DNA from: Bacillota bacterium
Lineage (GTDB): Bacteria; Bacillota; Clostridia; Lachnospirales; Lachnospiraceae
NCBI GenBank assembly: GCA_023437715.1
Contig: JAEZFK010000036.1
Location: 66,125-130,124, forward strand
Direction: 5' to 3'
DNA: 64,000 nucleotides
Shown here: positions 1-8,856 of the stretch, in pieces
Layout of the letters: each line of letters begins with the position of its first letter
Position numbering within the stretch: the first letter of the stretch is position 1
Notes under the pieces: model-generated
Databases searched by the model: none
The model's input: only the letters and a program-made list of their open reading frames with translations
Told to the model about the DNA's origin: nothing
Program-made: the position numbers and the translations under genes

Positions 1-34
1 GTATATTATAAATCATTTAAATCCTGTTACAGGA

Positions 35-547
35 TCAAAGTACAAGTGATGGAGCCGTATAAACTCTGGCCCCCAATTCGGAATCCAGTAAGTACAATCC
101 TTTTGCATCTGTACCGAACAGGTCGTATCTCTTTATAATCTCATCCGTGTTCTTCTCCTCTTCGATCTGCTCTTTTACAAACCAGTCGAGGAACTGCATG
201 GTACGGAAATCTTTCAGCTCGTAAGCTGCTGCGTAAATATCATGAATCGCAGCCGTCACCTTACACTCATGCTCATAGGCGGTTACAGGGGGTTGACGGA
301 AATCAGTGTAAACAATATTTGGAGCCTTAATATCCTCTAATACGATCTTTTCACTGTTATTCAGCAGATAATCCATAAAGAGCATGGCGTGATCCCGTTC
401 TTCCTGGGTCTGGATCTTAAACCAGTTGGCAAAGCCATTTAAATTGCTGTCCGCATAGTAATTAGACATGTCCAGATATACATAAGCGGAATACAGTTCA
501 AAATTTATCTGTTTGTTAATCTTATCCACAATTTCTTTATTCAGCAT
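35..547 (-). CDS. Ferritin-like iron storage protein
   Basis: Predicted non-haem bacterial ferritin of 170 residues, which oxidises Fe(II) at a dinuclear site and stores it in a 24-subunit cytoplasmic shell. The four-helix ferritin signature is visible: an early Glu in NFELYSAYVYLDM, the EERDHA Glu/His pair near residue 50, and an EQIEEEKNTDEI helix near residue 130. Length is normal for the family. The start is the ATG at 547, because AAGGAGGACAAGG lies just upstream; an in-frame codon 21 bases earlier lacks a ribosome site. It is the second gene after rubredoxin, about 80 bases downstream, suggesting a joint role in iron and oxygen stress. Family assignment is firm; substrate handling is inferred. 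Confidence 0.95.
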   Translation of the reverse strand: MLNKEIVDKINKQINFELYSAYVYLDMSNYYADSNLNGFANWFKIQTQEERDHAMLFMDYLLNNSEKIVLEDIKAPNIVYTDFRQPPVTAYEHECKVTAAIHDIYAAAYELKDFRTMQFLDWFVKEQIEEEKNTDEIIKRYDLFGTDAKGLYLLDSELGARVYTAPSLVL

Positions 548-587
548 AATCCTTGTCCTCCTTTTCAACCAGATTCAATTGCCTTTT

Positions 588-610
588 TTCCGGGAAAACC
601 TCCCGGGAAA
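588..610 (-). other. Intercistronic hairpin between rubredoxin and ferritin
   Basis: CCGGGA and TCCCGG arms with a short loop lie between the rubredoxin stop and the ferritin ribosome site. No T-run follows, so it is more likely an mRNA stability or processing element than a terminator. Confidence 0.4.
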
Positions 611-626
611 ATTCAGACTTTACGGC

Positions 627-782
627 TTAAACCTCTGTAAAGGCATCCTTTTCAAGTCCGCAGACTGGACATACCCAGCTATCGGGAACATCTTCCCATG
701 CTGTACCAGGTGCAATACCATTATCTGGGTCACCTATCTCCGGGTCATAAATATAGCCACATGGGCATTCGTATTTCTGCAT
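627..782 (-). CDS. Rubredoxin
   Basis: Short one-electron carrier of 51 residues holding a single iron on four cysteines. Translation from the ATG at 782 gives a protein beginning MQKYECPCGYIYDPEIGD with the second pair in VCPVCG. The first pair is CPCGY rather than the usual CxxCGY: the cysteines of YECPCGY are separated by one residue here. This is a reduced first knuckle found in some clostridial rubredoxins fused to or paired with other redox proteins, and it is worth checking. GGAGGTG sits six bases before the start. It is followed by ferritin in a probable oxidative-stress operon read from the promoter at 811-839. Confidence 0.85.
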   Translation of the reverse strand: MQKYECPCGYIYDPEIGDPDNGIAPGTAWEDVPDSWVCPVCGLEKDAFTEV

Positions 783-810
783 ATAGCACCTCCATAAAAG
801 TATTTACTAT

Positions 811-839
811 ATTCTAACATCTTTTATAGGATTATTCAA
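811..839 (-). promoter_or_regulatory. Promoter of rubredoxin-ferritin
   Basis: Reading the minus strand, TTGAAT (834-839), a 17-base spacer and TAGAAT (811-816) form a near-consensus sigma-A promoter about 30 bases ahead of the rubredoxin start. Confidence 0.75.
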
Positions 840-899
840 TGGTGTAATAAAAATATTTTATTCCCTATAACGTCTGATAATAGACAAGCCGTTGCAGCA

Positions 900-949
900 T
901 AAAAGCCGCCATAAAGCGCCGGTCATCCAGCGCCTTACAGCGGCTTTTG
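900..949 (-). terminator. Terminator after secDF
   Basis: Long interrupted stem with outer arms AAAAGCCGC and GCGGCTTTT, directly past the secDF stop and ending in a T-rich tract. It would also insulate the rubredoxin promoter. Confidence 0.8.
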
Positions 950-954
950 TCATG

Positions 955-3117
955 TTACTTTTCTTTTCTCTTCTCCCACATGGCCCACAGGGTACCTGCC
1001 ACGCAGATGGAGGAGTAGCATCCGGTCACTACACCGAAGAACATTGGCAGAGAGAATTCAACAATGGATTCAATCTGGAAGTAAATGGAAGCTACCATGA
1101 TGATCAATACACAGATACCCGTTGCAACGGAGGTATTGATGGATCTTCCAAGGGTCTGGCTGGTGCTGACATTTACTAAGTCAACCACAGATTCCTTCTT
1201 GTCTTTCTTTTTGTTCTCACGGATTCTGTCGTAAATAACGATGGTATCGTTAATGGAATATCCGATGATCGTGAGAACAACCGCCACAAAGGCGTCATTT
1301 AGCGGTATTCCGAACAGTACAAAGGCAAAGAACACCACCATTGTATCGTGGAACAGGGCGATCATTGCCGTTACGCCGGCCGAAAGGCCTGACATGACGG
1401 AGAAACGGATCCATACGTACACAATGATAAAGACAAGGGCAAGAATAATGGCAAGGGCTGCATTTCTCAATGCTTTTGCCCCGATATAAGGCTCAACCAC
1501 ATAGGTTTCCGCCAGCTTTGCATCCACCTTTTCCGAGGTGCTGTTGACAGCATCGGTTACCGACTTCTGCTCTTCCGGTGACATTCCCTCGTTTCCTGCA
1601 AGAGTGATGGAAAGTCTCTGAAGACCTGTCATGTTATCCTGCTTGATCTGAGCTGTAACCGGCCTGTTGGTTGCTTTTTCAACCGCCGCCTGAATGGCCT
1701 CGGTATCCGCTTCGTCAGATACGGAATAGCTTAAAACAGCTCCGCCCGTAAACTGGATATCCAGAGCCACGCCCCTGGAGAAGCATCCGATAATACCGGC
1801 TACGGTAATAACTCCTGAAATGATTAAAAAGAGATACTTCTTCTGGTAAAACGGTATGATCTTCGGATCTTTTCTCTTGCGGAAAAACTTCTCATTATTA
1901 AATTTGTCAAACTTAATCAGTGAGGAAAGAAGGTTTCTTGATACGGTAATACCTGCAAAAAGGTTTACGATCATACCGATCAAAAGAGTATAACCAAAGC
2001 TCAGCATAGTGCCGGAGCCTAAAACCATCAAAATAACAGCAATAATGGCTGCGGTAATATTTCCGTCAAATACGGCGGAAAATGCGTTCTTATATCCGTA
2101 CTGTACTGCTTTCTGAATGGAAGAGCCGTGTTTCAGCTCATCGGAGATACGCTCCGAGGTGATGATATTGGTATCCACCGTCATACCCAGGGTAAGGATG
2201 ATACCGGCAATACCCGGAAGGGTCAAAGTATACTGGGGGATAGAAAGGGCCAGCATCTGCAGAATCATCTGCATAAACAGAGTGATACATGCAACAAGAC
2301 CCGGCAGTCTGTAAAATCCGATCATAAATACGCAGATGACTAAAAATGCCACGATTCCCGCATATACCATGATCATTAAAGCATTATTGCCCAGGGACGG
2401 GCTGATGGTTGAGAAGTTGCTGGTAGCCAGAGAAAATGGAAGGGCACCGGCATTGATCTTCTCTGCCAGATTCTTGGCAGCGTCATAGCTTTCCATTCCG
2501 GTAATCACGGCCTGTCCGCCTGAGATCTTTGTCTGTACTGTGGGGCTGGAAATCAGGTCCTCATCCATGTAGATGCTCATCCGTTTTCCGATCAATTTTC
2601 CTGTGGCGTCCTCAAAGAGCTTTGCGCCTTCATTATCAAAGCTTAAAGCCACCTGATAAGCCTTGATACCGTTATTTGTAGTCTCCTCCGGAGTGGCTTT
2701 CTTTACATTTTTACCCTGGATCAGAACATTGTTGTCAGGATCCCTGAACGTAAGCTCTGCCATGGCTCCCAGCTCTGCGATTGCATCCTCGGGGTTAAAG
2801 TTTGTTTCCCCTGATTTCCATGGGAACTGAACGATGATATAGCCTGCGTTCTTGTCCACCGTCACCTCGCGGTCCGCAATGTTCTGGTTGTCCATACGGG
2901 TTTCGATGATTTCTCTGGCCGACTCAAGCTCCTGTTCGGTAGGCTTCCGGTCCAGACCCTGGGGTTCGAAAATCGCTTCCACTCCCCCGCGGATGTCGAT
3001 GCCGTAACGCATGTCAAAGATGCCTTTTACGCTGCTGCCAAGTCCAAATACGGCAATATACATCAACGCAGCCATGGCAACGAGAATTACAGCAAGCATT
3101 TGCTTTCCCTGCTTCAT
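955..3117 (-). CDS. secDF: Fused protein translocase subunit SecDF
   Basis: 720-residue fusion of SecD and SecF, the proton-driven membrane pair that pulls secreted proteins out of the SecYEG channel. The SecD half has the N-terminal membrane segment, the GIDIRGG motif (about residue 39), a large extracytoplasmic P1 region and the transmembrane block with GMTVDTNIITSERI. The SecF half restarts near residue 430 with a membrane segment, ALDIQFTGG and IIGYSINDTIVIYDRIRE. Both intramembrane Asp motifs are present. AGAGGAAG precedes the ATG. The small membrane protein gene just upstream (gap 39 bases) is probably co-transcribed. Fused SecDF is common in Firmicutes. Confidence 0.97.
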   Translation of the reverse strand: MKQGKQMLAVILVAMAALMYIAVFGLGSSVKGIFDMRYGIDIRGGVEAIFEPQGLDRKPTEQELESAREIIETRMDNQNIADREVTVDKNAGYIIVQFPWKSGETNFNPEDAIAELGAMAELTFRDPDNNVLIQGKNVKKATPEETTNNGIKAYQVALSFDNEGAKLFEDATGKLIGKRMSIYMDEDLISSPTVQTKISGGQAVITGMESYDAAKNLAEKINAGALPFSLATSNFSTISPSLGNNALMIMVYAGIVAFLVICVFMIGFYRLPGLVACITLFMQMILQMLALSIPQYTLTLPGIAGIILTLGMTVDTNIITSERISDELKHGSSIQKAVQYGYKNAFSAVFDGNITAAIIAVILMVLGSGTMLSFGYTLLIGMIVNLFAGITVSRNLLSSLIKFDKFNNEKFFRKRKDPKIIPFYQKKYLFLIISGVITVAGIIGCFSRGVALDIQFTGGAVLSYSVSDEADTEAIQAAVEKATNRPVTAQIKQDNMTGLQRLSITLAGNEGMSPEEQKSVTDAVNSTSEKVDAKLAETYVVEPYIGAKALRNAALAIILALVFIIVYVWIRFSVMSGLSAGVTAMIALFHDTMVVFFAFVLFGIPLNDAFVAVVLTIIGYSINDTIVIYDRIRENKKKDKKESVVDLVNVSTSQTLGRSINTSVATGICVLIIMVASIYFQIESIVEFSLPMFFGVVTGCYSSICVAGTLWAMWEKRKEK

Positions 3118-3156
3118 AAATCTTCCTCTTTTCCTGTTTGTTTTTAATGTACCCTC

Positions 3157-3555
3157 TTAAAAATCTGCCATTCTCTCTTTTTTCCCATCGGAATTATGAA
3201 TAAACCGGATCAAAAATATCCTGCCCGTATACCCTTCCTGCAGCAGCACCGTCAGCACTGCCCACAGGATCAGAGGCACCAGCAGGTGATCCGTCCTGAC
3301 AAATAAATATCTTAAAGATGAAACCCCAAAGGATGCTCCTGCTGCGGCAACCGTCAATAGTTCCCCGCCAGCCTCTTCTCCAAGCATTCCGGGAATCTCT
3401 CCGATTGATTTTGCTTTCGCCGCCTTCTGCGGCTGGGAGGACCCACGGCTCAAATCAACACAAAAAATATTCAATCCGGAAAGCAGCAAGGCCGTGCAAA
3501 ATAGAACAGCCAATGTCCGGCGGACTGTTTTAATCCTTTTTACCCAGTATTTCAA
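3157..3555 (-). CDS. Hypothetical two-helix membrane protein
   Basis: No family recognised. The 132-residue product has a basic N-terminus followed by a hydrophobic helix (about residues 13-33), a polar middle rich in Ala and Glu, and a second hydrophobic stretch (about 88-107), ending in a basic tail. The start is TTG at 3555, supported by AGAGGGA five to six bases upstream and by a promoter at 3598-3626. It lies 39 bases before secDF in the same direction, so it is probably in the same transcript. A role in secretion would be only a guess from position. Confidence 0.6.
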   Translation of the reverse strand: MKYWVKRIKTVRRTLAVLFCTALLLSGLNIFCVDLSRGSSQPQKAAKAKSIGEIPGMLGEEAGGELLTVAAAGASFGVSSLRYLFVRTDHLLVPLILWAVLTVLLQEGYTGRIFLIRFIHNSDGKKERMADF

Positions 3556-3597
3556 TGGTATCCCTCTATCCTTTTCTGAAATGATACACCATGTAGC

Positions 3598-3626
3598 ATT
3601 GTACTACAAAAAAGGCCGAAACACAA
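3598..3626 (-). promoter_or_regulatory. Promoter of the small membrane protein-secDF unit
   Basis: Minus-strand TTGTGT (3621-3626), 17-base spacer, TACAAT (3598-3603). The transcript would begin about 35 bases before the TTG start at 3555. Confidence 0.6.
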
Positions 3627-3687
3627 CCATTGCTTTTTAGCAGAAGCAGTCATTTTTGCCAAAAAGTACAAATAACAAATCCGCAAT

Positions 3688-3740
3688 GCAAAAAAGATCC
3701 GGTGTAACCAGGGGCTCTCCCGCCTGCATTGCACCGGTAT
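3688..3740 (-). terminator. Terminator after the zinc-motif protein gene
   Basis: Minus-strand CCGGTG and CACCGG arms followed by a T6 run, immediately past the stop codon at 3746. Confidence 0.8.
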
Positions 3741-3745
3741 CGGTT

Positions 3746-4324
3746 TTAAAGCGCTTTTTGATATAAAAGCTTCTTTAAAATACGTTCTAAATTGTCCTTT
3801 TCTTCCTCATCCAGCACGGAAAAGAATCCGGCCTCTTCTTTGCTTCCGGCCTTCTCAAATTCCTTTACTTTTTCCCTGCCCTTATCTGTCAGGGAAATTC
3901 CGGCGCTTTCGCCCTCTCTGCGGATGTATCCTTTTTTCTCCATCTTCTCCAGAGTCTCCTCTAAATTCTCCTGCGGCAGCACAAAGCGGATATCTTCCCC
4001 TTCCGCAGCCATGGATAAAAGGAAAAGCCTAAACTCTTTATCTCTTTTTTCCCCTTTCTTTTCGTATTTCATCAATCGAACGCTGCTTTTTAACAGATTC
4101 GCAAGCTTATATCCGGCCTGGGACGTGAATTCGTCTTTGGCTTCCCCAGGCTCCTCCGTCGCCATCGCTGCCTTTTCTTTTTTCGCTTCCTTTTTCGCCT
4201 CTTTCTTTTCCTCTTTCCGCCGTTCCTCCGCCAATGCTCTTCCCTTTCCACAGCGGGGTGCTTTTAATGAACAGTGCCTTTTGCAGTGCGGGCAGTATTC
4301 TTCTCCGTATATTTCCTGTTTCAT
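3746..4324 (-). CDS. Zinc-motif and winged-helix protein of unknown role
   Basis: 192-residue protein with a Cys-rich start (CPHCKRHCSLKAPRCGKGR, residues 11-29), a highly charged Lys/Glu stretch likely to be coiled coil (about 30-75), and a C-terminal half resembling a MarR-like winged helix, with KKGYIRREGESAGISLTDKGREK written as the beta-wing region. I chose the ATG at 4324 because GGAGG lies eight bases upstream. The longer reading from a TTG at 4387 would start only about eight bases after the predicted transcript start and lacks a ribosome site. It is monocistronic, with its own promoter and terminator. A DNA-binding regulator is the likely function, but the target is unknown. Confidence 0.7.
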   Translation of the reverse strand: MKQEIYGEEYCPHCKRHCSLKAPRCGKGRALAEERRKEEKKEAKKEAKKEKAAMATEEPGEAKDEFTSQAGYKLANLLKSSVRLMKYEKKGEKRDKEFRLFLLSMAAEGEDIRFVLPQENLEETLEKMEKKGYIRREGESAGISLTDKGREKVKEFEKAGSKEEAGFFSVLDEEEKDNLERILKKLLYQKAL

Positions 4325-4401
4325 CCTATCCGCCTCCATTTCCGCTTTTTCTTTTGTTTCTTTCATGTCCTGTATCTGATTGTACAAAGGATTATAGCTT
4401 C

Positions 4402-4430
4402 ATTATATTTTGTTTATAGGATAATATCAA
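4402..4430 (-). promoter_or_regulatory. Consensus promoter of the zinc-motif protein
   Basis: Minus-strand TTGATA (4425-4430), exact 17-base spacer, TATAAT (4402-4407). This is one of the best sigma-A promoters in the window. Confidence 0.85.
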
Positions 4431-4475
4431 GCGAATTATTTTGATAAATCCGTGGACAAACCGGAAAATACAGAA

Positions 4476-4513
4476 AAATTCCGGAGCATCCGCATAAAAG
4501 CCTGATGCTCCGG
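4476..4513 (-). terminator. Terminator of the GH13 glucosidase operon
   Basis: Perfect ten-base arms CCGGAGCATC and GATGCTCCGG, then a T-rich run on the minus strand, about 30 bases past the last GH13 stop. Confidence 0.9.
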
Positions 4514-4539
4514 CAAAACATGGATTCCTTAACACATTT

Positions 4540-6207
4540 TTAAACTTCCAGAATCAACGCCTGATATCCTTTCAGATGAAGAGTCTTTCCGTCAAAAGAA
4601 ACCTCCTCAAGGTTATTTAATAAAACATTTTTGCAGGCCTGGGGCAGTTCAATGATTCTCTCCTCCGCCTGGAAATTGCCGATAATAAGAATATCCCGCT
4701 TTTCTCCCCTGCGGTAATAGGCCATGATTCTTTCCATATCCTCATAGGCTGCTTCAAAGGTTCCGTATACAAAGGTGTCTTTATATTCTTCGCTTTTTCT
4801 TAAGGCAACCAGCTTTTTATAATAGTGGAATACGGAAGAGGAGTCTTTCTCCTGCATTTCCAGATTAATCCTTTCATATTCCGGGTTTACTTTGAGCCAT
4901 GGTTTTCCTTCCGTAAATCCTGCATTTTTACTGCTGTCCCACTGGAAAGGAACTCTCGCATTGTCCCGGCTGTACATGCACGCCACCTTGAAAGCTTCTT
5001 CCTCTGAAAGCCCATGGTCCAGAGCTACCTGGTACTCGTCCAGGGTGGAAATGTCATCAATGTCGTCAATGGACTGGAAAGGCACATTTTCCATTCCGAT
5101 TTCCTGACCCTGATAGATAAACGGCAGACCCTTCAGCATAAAATACACGGTAGCAAGCATCTTCTTCGAAGCGTCGCAGCATTCCCCGTCAGGGATGTAC
5201 CGGCTCACCCCTCTGGGCTCGTCGTGGTTTTCAATGATGTTTGATAAGAATCCGATTCCCTCAGCTCTCATCTGACTGGCAAAGCAGCAGTTCCTGTAAT
5301 CATCGGGCGTGATTCTCTGGCTGTCATACCAGCCCTTTTCACTGGCCCCGAATATGGTTTCATTGAAATCAAACATGGAAGAAAAGCATCCGTCGTCCCC
5401 GATAAAATCAGGTAAGTCCTCTTTCTTTTCGTTGAACACCTCCCCCACCGTAAATGCGTGGTAATTCTTAAAGGTTTCATCTCTCATTTCCATTAAGAAA
5501 TCCATAACTCCCTGGGCCTCTTCCAGCATCTTTTTGCAGGTGGCAAGACCGTCTTCCCGGTCAGGCTCATAATCGTGAAACGGAAGGGCTTTCTTGATGT
5601 TGATAATTGCGTCAATGCGGAAGCCTGCAATTCCCTTTTCCAGCCACCAGTTGATCATGGTGTAAATATCTTTTCTCACGGCTGTATTTTCCCAGTTTAA
5701 ATCCGGCTGCTTCTTGTGGAACAGATGAAGATAGTATTTGTCCGTATCCCCGATCCTCTCCCATGCGCTGCCGCCGAAGTAGGACCTGATGTTGCTGGGT
5801 TCCTTTCCATCCTTGCCTTCCCTGATGTAAAAATAGTCTCCGTACTGGCCGTCAGGGTCTTCCATGGCCTTTTTGAACCATTCATGCTCGTCGGAACAGT
5901 GATTGACCACCAGGTCCATCACAATGTACATTTCTCTCTTTTTGGCTTCTGCGATCAGCTCATCCATTTCTTCCATGGTGCCGAATCTGGGATCAATGTT
6001 ATAGTAATCGGAAATATCGTATCCCTGGTCCGCAAGGGGGGAACAGTAAATGGGCGAGAGCCACAGGATGTCAACGCCCAGCTCCTTTAAATAATCCAGT
6101 TTTCCGATAATTCCCTTTAAATCTCCTATGCCATCTCCGTTTGTGTCTTTAAAACTTTTTGGATAAATCTGATATGCAACTTTATCATGCCACCACTGTT
6201 TTTTCAT
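4540..6207 (-). CDS. GH13 alpha-glucosidase, probable alpha-1,4 preference
   Basis: Cytoplasmic exo-alpha-glucosidase of the oligo-1,6-glucosidase/maltase subfamily (GH13_31), 555 residues. The TIM-barrel regions are intact: DLVVNH (region I), GFRIDAI with the nucleophile Asp near 199, GEVF with the acid/base Glu near 253, ENHDEPR with the third Asp near 327, and the QPDLNW subfamily mark. The residue after the nucleophile is Ala, which in this subfamily is associated with alpha-1,4 linkages. The start at 6207 aligns with the neighbouring paralogue and follows AGGATGG. An ATG at 6228 overlapping the upstream stop as ATGA is possible. Last gene of the operon with binding protein and permeases. 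Confidence 0.92.
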   Translation of the reverse strand: MKKQWWHDKVAYQIYPKSFKDTNGDGIGDLKGIIGKLDYLKELGVDILWLSPIYCSPLADQGYDISDYYNIDPRFGTMEEMDELIAEAKKREMYIVMDLVVNHCSDEHEWFKKAMEDPDGQYGDYFYIREGKDGKEPSNIRSYFGGSAWERIGDTDKYYLHLFHKKQPDLNWENTAVRKDIYTMINWWLEKGIAGFRIDAIINIKKALPFHDYEPDREDGLATCKKMLEEAQGVMDFLMEMRDETFKNYHAFTVGEVFNEKKEDLPDFIGDDGCFSSMFDFNETIFGASEKGWYDSQRITPDDYRNCCFASQMRAEGIGFLSNIIENHDEPRGVSRYIPDGECCDASKKMLATVYFMLKGLPFIYQGQEIGMENVPFQSIDDIDDISTLDEYQVALDHGLSEEEAFKVACMYSRDNARVPFQWDSSKNAGFTEGKPWLKVNPEYERINLEMQEKDSSSVFHYYKKLVALRKSEEYKDTFVYGTFEAAYEDMERIMAYYRRGEKRDILIIGNFQAEERIIELPQACKNVLLNNLEEVSFDGKTLHLKGYQALILEV

Positions 6208-6224
6208 TGATATATTCCATCCTG

Positions 6225-7922
6225 TCATGCGTTATTTTTTTCTTTTAAATATATGGCAAAAGCTTCATAGGGAAGAAGCTTCTCTCTGTTTTTCCCTGAA
6301 GAATTCACGTAATTTTCTATGATACATTCCCCATCCTCTGACTGGAATTCCCGGGGGATATGAACCGTTACTTCCTTTTGGGAGAAGCTGCACATCACCA
6401 GCAGCCGTTCATCGCCCAGCTTCCTTATGTATGCAAATACATCCGGGTCCTCAGCCAGAATCAGCTCATAGCTTCCGTATACGATGACAGGGTATTTCTT
6501 CCGCAGCTCAATGAGCTTCTTATAATAGGAAAATACGGAGTTTTCATCGGACACTTCTTTCTCTGCATTGATCTCCTTATAATTGGGATTTACCCCGATC
6601 CAGGGAGTTCCTGACGTAAACCCGGCCTGGGCGCTGTCGTTCCACTGCATGGGAGTTCTGGCGTTGTCCCGGCTTTTGCACCTTAGGCAGGCCATCATCT
6701 TCTCATGGCTTACCAGACCGGCGCCCACCAGCTCTTCATATGCGTTCAGGCTTTCAATGTCCTTGAACTGGCTCATATCCTGAAACGGGAAGTTGGTCAT
6801 TCCCAGCTCCTCCCCCTGATAGATATAGGGAGTTCCCGCCATCATATGCAGGCAGGTGGCAAGCATTTTGGCGGATAAAACCCGGTATTGTTCCCCGTCG
6901 TTTCCAAAACGGGAAACGGCCCGGGGCTGGTCATGGTTATCCCAATACAGGCTGTTCCAGGCGCGGCCTTCCAGCCCGGTCTGCCATTTTGAAAAAATCT
7001 GCTTCAGCCGCAGCAGATCCGGCTTTTTATCCGTCCACTTTCCGATTTCCCCATCGCCTGACACATGCTCAAAATGAAAGATCATATTGAGCTCTTCTTC
7101 CTTTTCACCGGCATACTTCTTTGCTTCTTCCACTGTAGCGCCTACAGTTTCTCCTACGGTCATGAGATCGTATCTGGAAAGAACCCGCCGGTTCATTTCT
7201 TTTAAATATTCATGGACATGGGGGCCGTGAACCGTATAGGGAGCAGGATCTCCATGAAGGCCGTCCTTAACCACGCCGTCATGAAAGCTTTCATCCTTTG
7301 ATATCATGCTTATGACATCCATCCGGAACCCGTCAATCCCTTTCCGGCACCACCAGTCCATCATCTGGAATACCTCGTCCCGGACCTTGGGATTATCCCA
7401 GTTTAAATCAGGCTGTTTTTTGGAAAACAGGTGAAGATAGTACATCTGTGTTTCCCCGTCATACTCCCAGGCCGACCCGCCAAAGCAGGAGCCCCAGTTA
7501 TTGGGTCTTGAGCCGTCTTCTTTTCCTTCCTTCCATATATAGTAATCCCGGTAGGAATTATCCTTATTCTTCCTGCTCTCAACAAACCACTGGTGCTCAT
7601 CGGAGGTATGGTTCACCACCAGATCCATGATGATTTTTATATTTCTCTTATGGGCTTCGGACAGAAGACGGTCGAAATCTTCCATGGTTCCGAACTCATC
7701 CATAATCTTCTGGTAATCACTGATGTCGTATCCATTATCATCATTTGGGGATTTATAGATGGGGGAGAGCCAGATCACGTCAATTCCCAGCAGCTTTAAA
7801 TAATCAAGCTTTTCCCTGATTCCGTTTAAGTCTCCTATTCCATCTCCATTGCTGTCCATAAAGCTTCTCGGATAAATCTGATAAACAACCGCTTCTTTCC
7901 ACCATTTCCGTTCCATTTCCAT
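6225..7922 (-). CDS. GH13 alpha-glucosidase, probable alpha-1,6 preference
   Basis: 565-residue paralogue of the next gene, same GH13_31 architecture. Motifs seen: DLVVNH, QPDLNW, GFRMDVI with the nucleophile Asp near 201, VGETVG with the acid/base Glu near 257, and WDNHDQPR near 327. Val follows the nucleophile, the residue linked to isomaltose-type alpha-1,6 specificity, whereas the neighbour has Ala. AAGGAAA precedes the ATG at 7922. It sits 76 bases after the second permease gene, and its stop overlaps the start region of the next gene, so translation is probably coupled. It would hydrolyse isomalto-oligosaccharides delivered by the transporter in the same operon. Confidence 0.93.
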   Translation of the reverse strand: MEMERKWWKEAVVYQIYPRSFMDSNGDGIGDLNGIREKLDYLKLLGIDVIWLSPIYKSPNDDNGYDISDYQKIMDEFGTMEDFDRLLSEAHKRNIKIIMDLVVNHTSDEHQWFVESRKNKDNSYRDYYIWKEGKEDGSRPNNWGSCFGGSAWEYDGETQMYYLHLFSKKQPDLNWDNPKVRDEVFQMMDWWCRKGIDGFRMDVISMISKDESFHDGVVKDGLHGDPAPYTVHGPHVHEYLKEMNRRVLSRYDLMTVGETVGATVEEAKKYAGEKEEELNMIFHFEHVSGDGEIGKWTDKKPDLLRLKQIFSKWQTGLEGRAWNSLYWDNHDQPRAVSRFGNDGEQYRVLSAKMLATCLHMMAGTPYIYQGEELGMTNFPFQDMSQFKDIESLNAYEELVGAGLVSHEKMMACLRCKSRDNARTPMQWNDSAQAGFTSGTPWIGVNPNYKEINAEKEVSDENSVFSYYKKLIELRKKYPVIVYGSYELILAEDPDVFAYIRKLGDERLLVMCSFSQKEVTVHIPREFQSEDGECIIENYVNSSGKNREKLLPYEAFAIYLKEKNNA

Positions 7923-7998
7923 ATCGTTTCCTTTTCCTCTTTCCTGCCCGCGCTCTTCGGGCGGGGACTGATGATGATTTGTATTCTGTTTTGCTTTC

Positions 7999-8856
7999 CT
8001 ATTTTATTGCTCCCTCAACCATACCCTGAATGATCTGTCTCTGGGCGCATAAGAACAAAATGACAATAGGGATCATGGCCAGGAATGCCGCTGCCAGAAT
8101 CAGATCCCATTGCTTTACGTAAGACCCCACAAAGCTGCTCACAGCTACAGGGAGCGTCTTAATCTTTCCGTTGAGCCCCAGCATCAGGGACGGAAGAAGA
8201 TAATCGTTCCAGATCCAGATTCCGTTTAATATGAGGACTGTCATCTGAACCGGCTTTAACAAAGGAAATACCACACGGAAAAAGGTTCCTTCCGGGCTGC
8301 ATCCGTCGATCCAGGCCGCCTCTTCCAGCTCTGCGGGAACTCCCTTTATGAAGCCGTGGAGAATAAATACCGACATGGAGCCGCCAAATCCCAGATAAGC
8401 GATGATGATTCCCGTATAACTGCTCAGCATCCGTATTCCCGTAAAGGAAGAGATCTGCCGGAAAGTGGATAAAAGGGGAAGCATAACCACCTGAAAGGGA
8501 ATTACCATGGCAGCCACAAAAATCATAAAAACAATATTGGACCACCTTGTCTTATTGCGCACCAGCACCCAGGCAGCCATGCTGGAAAAGACGGTGAGCA
8601 GAACAAGGCTGACAACGGTTATGAAAAAGGAACTGGCAAAGGACTTCCAATAGCTGAAATTCTGGTTATAAATAACATTCTGCAGATTGGTCAGCAGCTG
8701 TCCCCAGTTCTCCGGCGGAGCGATGGGATTGATTACGATGTCCGCGCTCTTTTTCCCGGCGTTGAACAATACCAGAATAAAGGGTGATAAAACCACAAGG
8801 GATAGGATAATCGAGACGGCTTCCGTAAGATACCGGCTTATTTTCCTGCTTTTCAT
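7999..8856 (-). CDS. Carbohydrate ABC transporter permease, MalG/LacG type
   Basis: 285-residue inner-membrane permease of the CUT1 sugar-importer class with six predicted membrane spans. The EAA loop that docks the ATPase is seen as ELEEAAWIDGCSPEGTFFRVVFPLLKP, around residues 180-205. Its ATG overlaps the last base of the upstream permease stop (TAATG), so the two are translationally coupled. No ATPase gene is present in this operon, so the energising subunit is expected to be a shared MsmX/UgpC-type protein encoded elsewhere. The adjacent glucosidases suggest an alpha-gluco-oligosaccharide substrate. Confidence 0.93.
   Translation of the reverse strand: MKSRKISRYLTEAVSIILSLVVLSPFILVLFNAGKKSADIVINPIAPPENWGQLLTNLQNVIYNQNFSYWKSFASSFFITVVSLVLLTVFSSMAAWVLVRNKTRWSNIVFMIFVAAMVIPFQVVMLPLLSTFRQISSFTGIRMLSSYTGIIIAYLGFGGSMSVFILHGFIKGVPAELEEAAWIDGCSPEGTFFRVVFPLLKPVQMTVLILNGIWIWNDYLLPSLMLGLNGKIKTLPVAVSSFVGSYVKQWDLILAAAFLAMIPIVILFLCAQRQIIQGMVEGAIK

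Noticed and set aside
3552..3734. 60-codon open frame upstream of the small membrane protein
   Set aside because: It spans the terminator of the upstream gene and the promoter at 3598-3626, and has no ribosome site.
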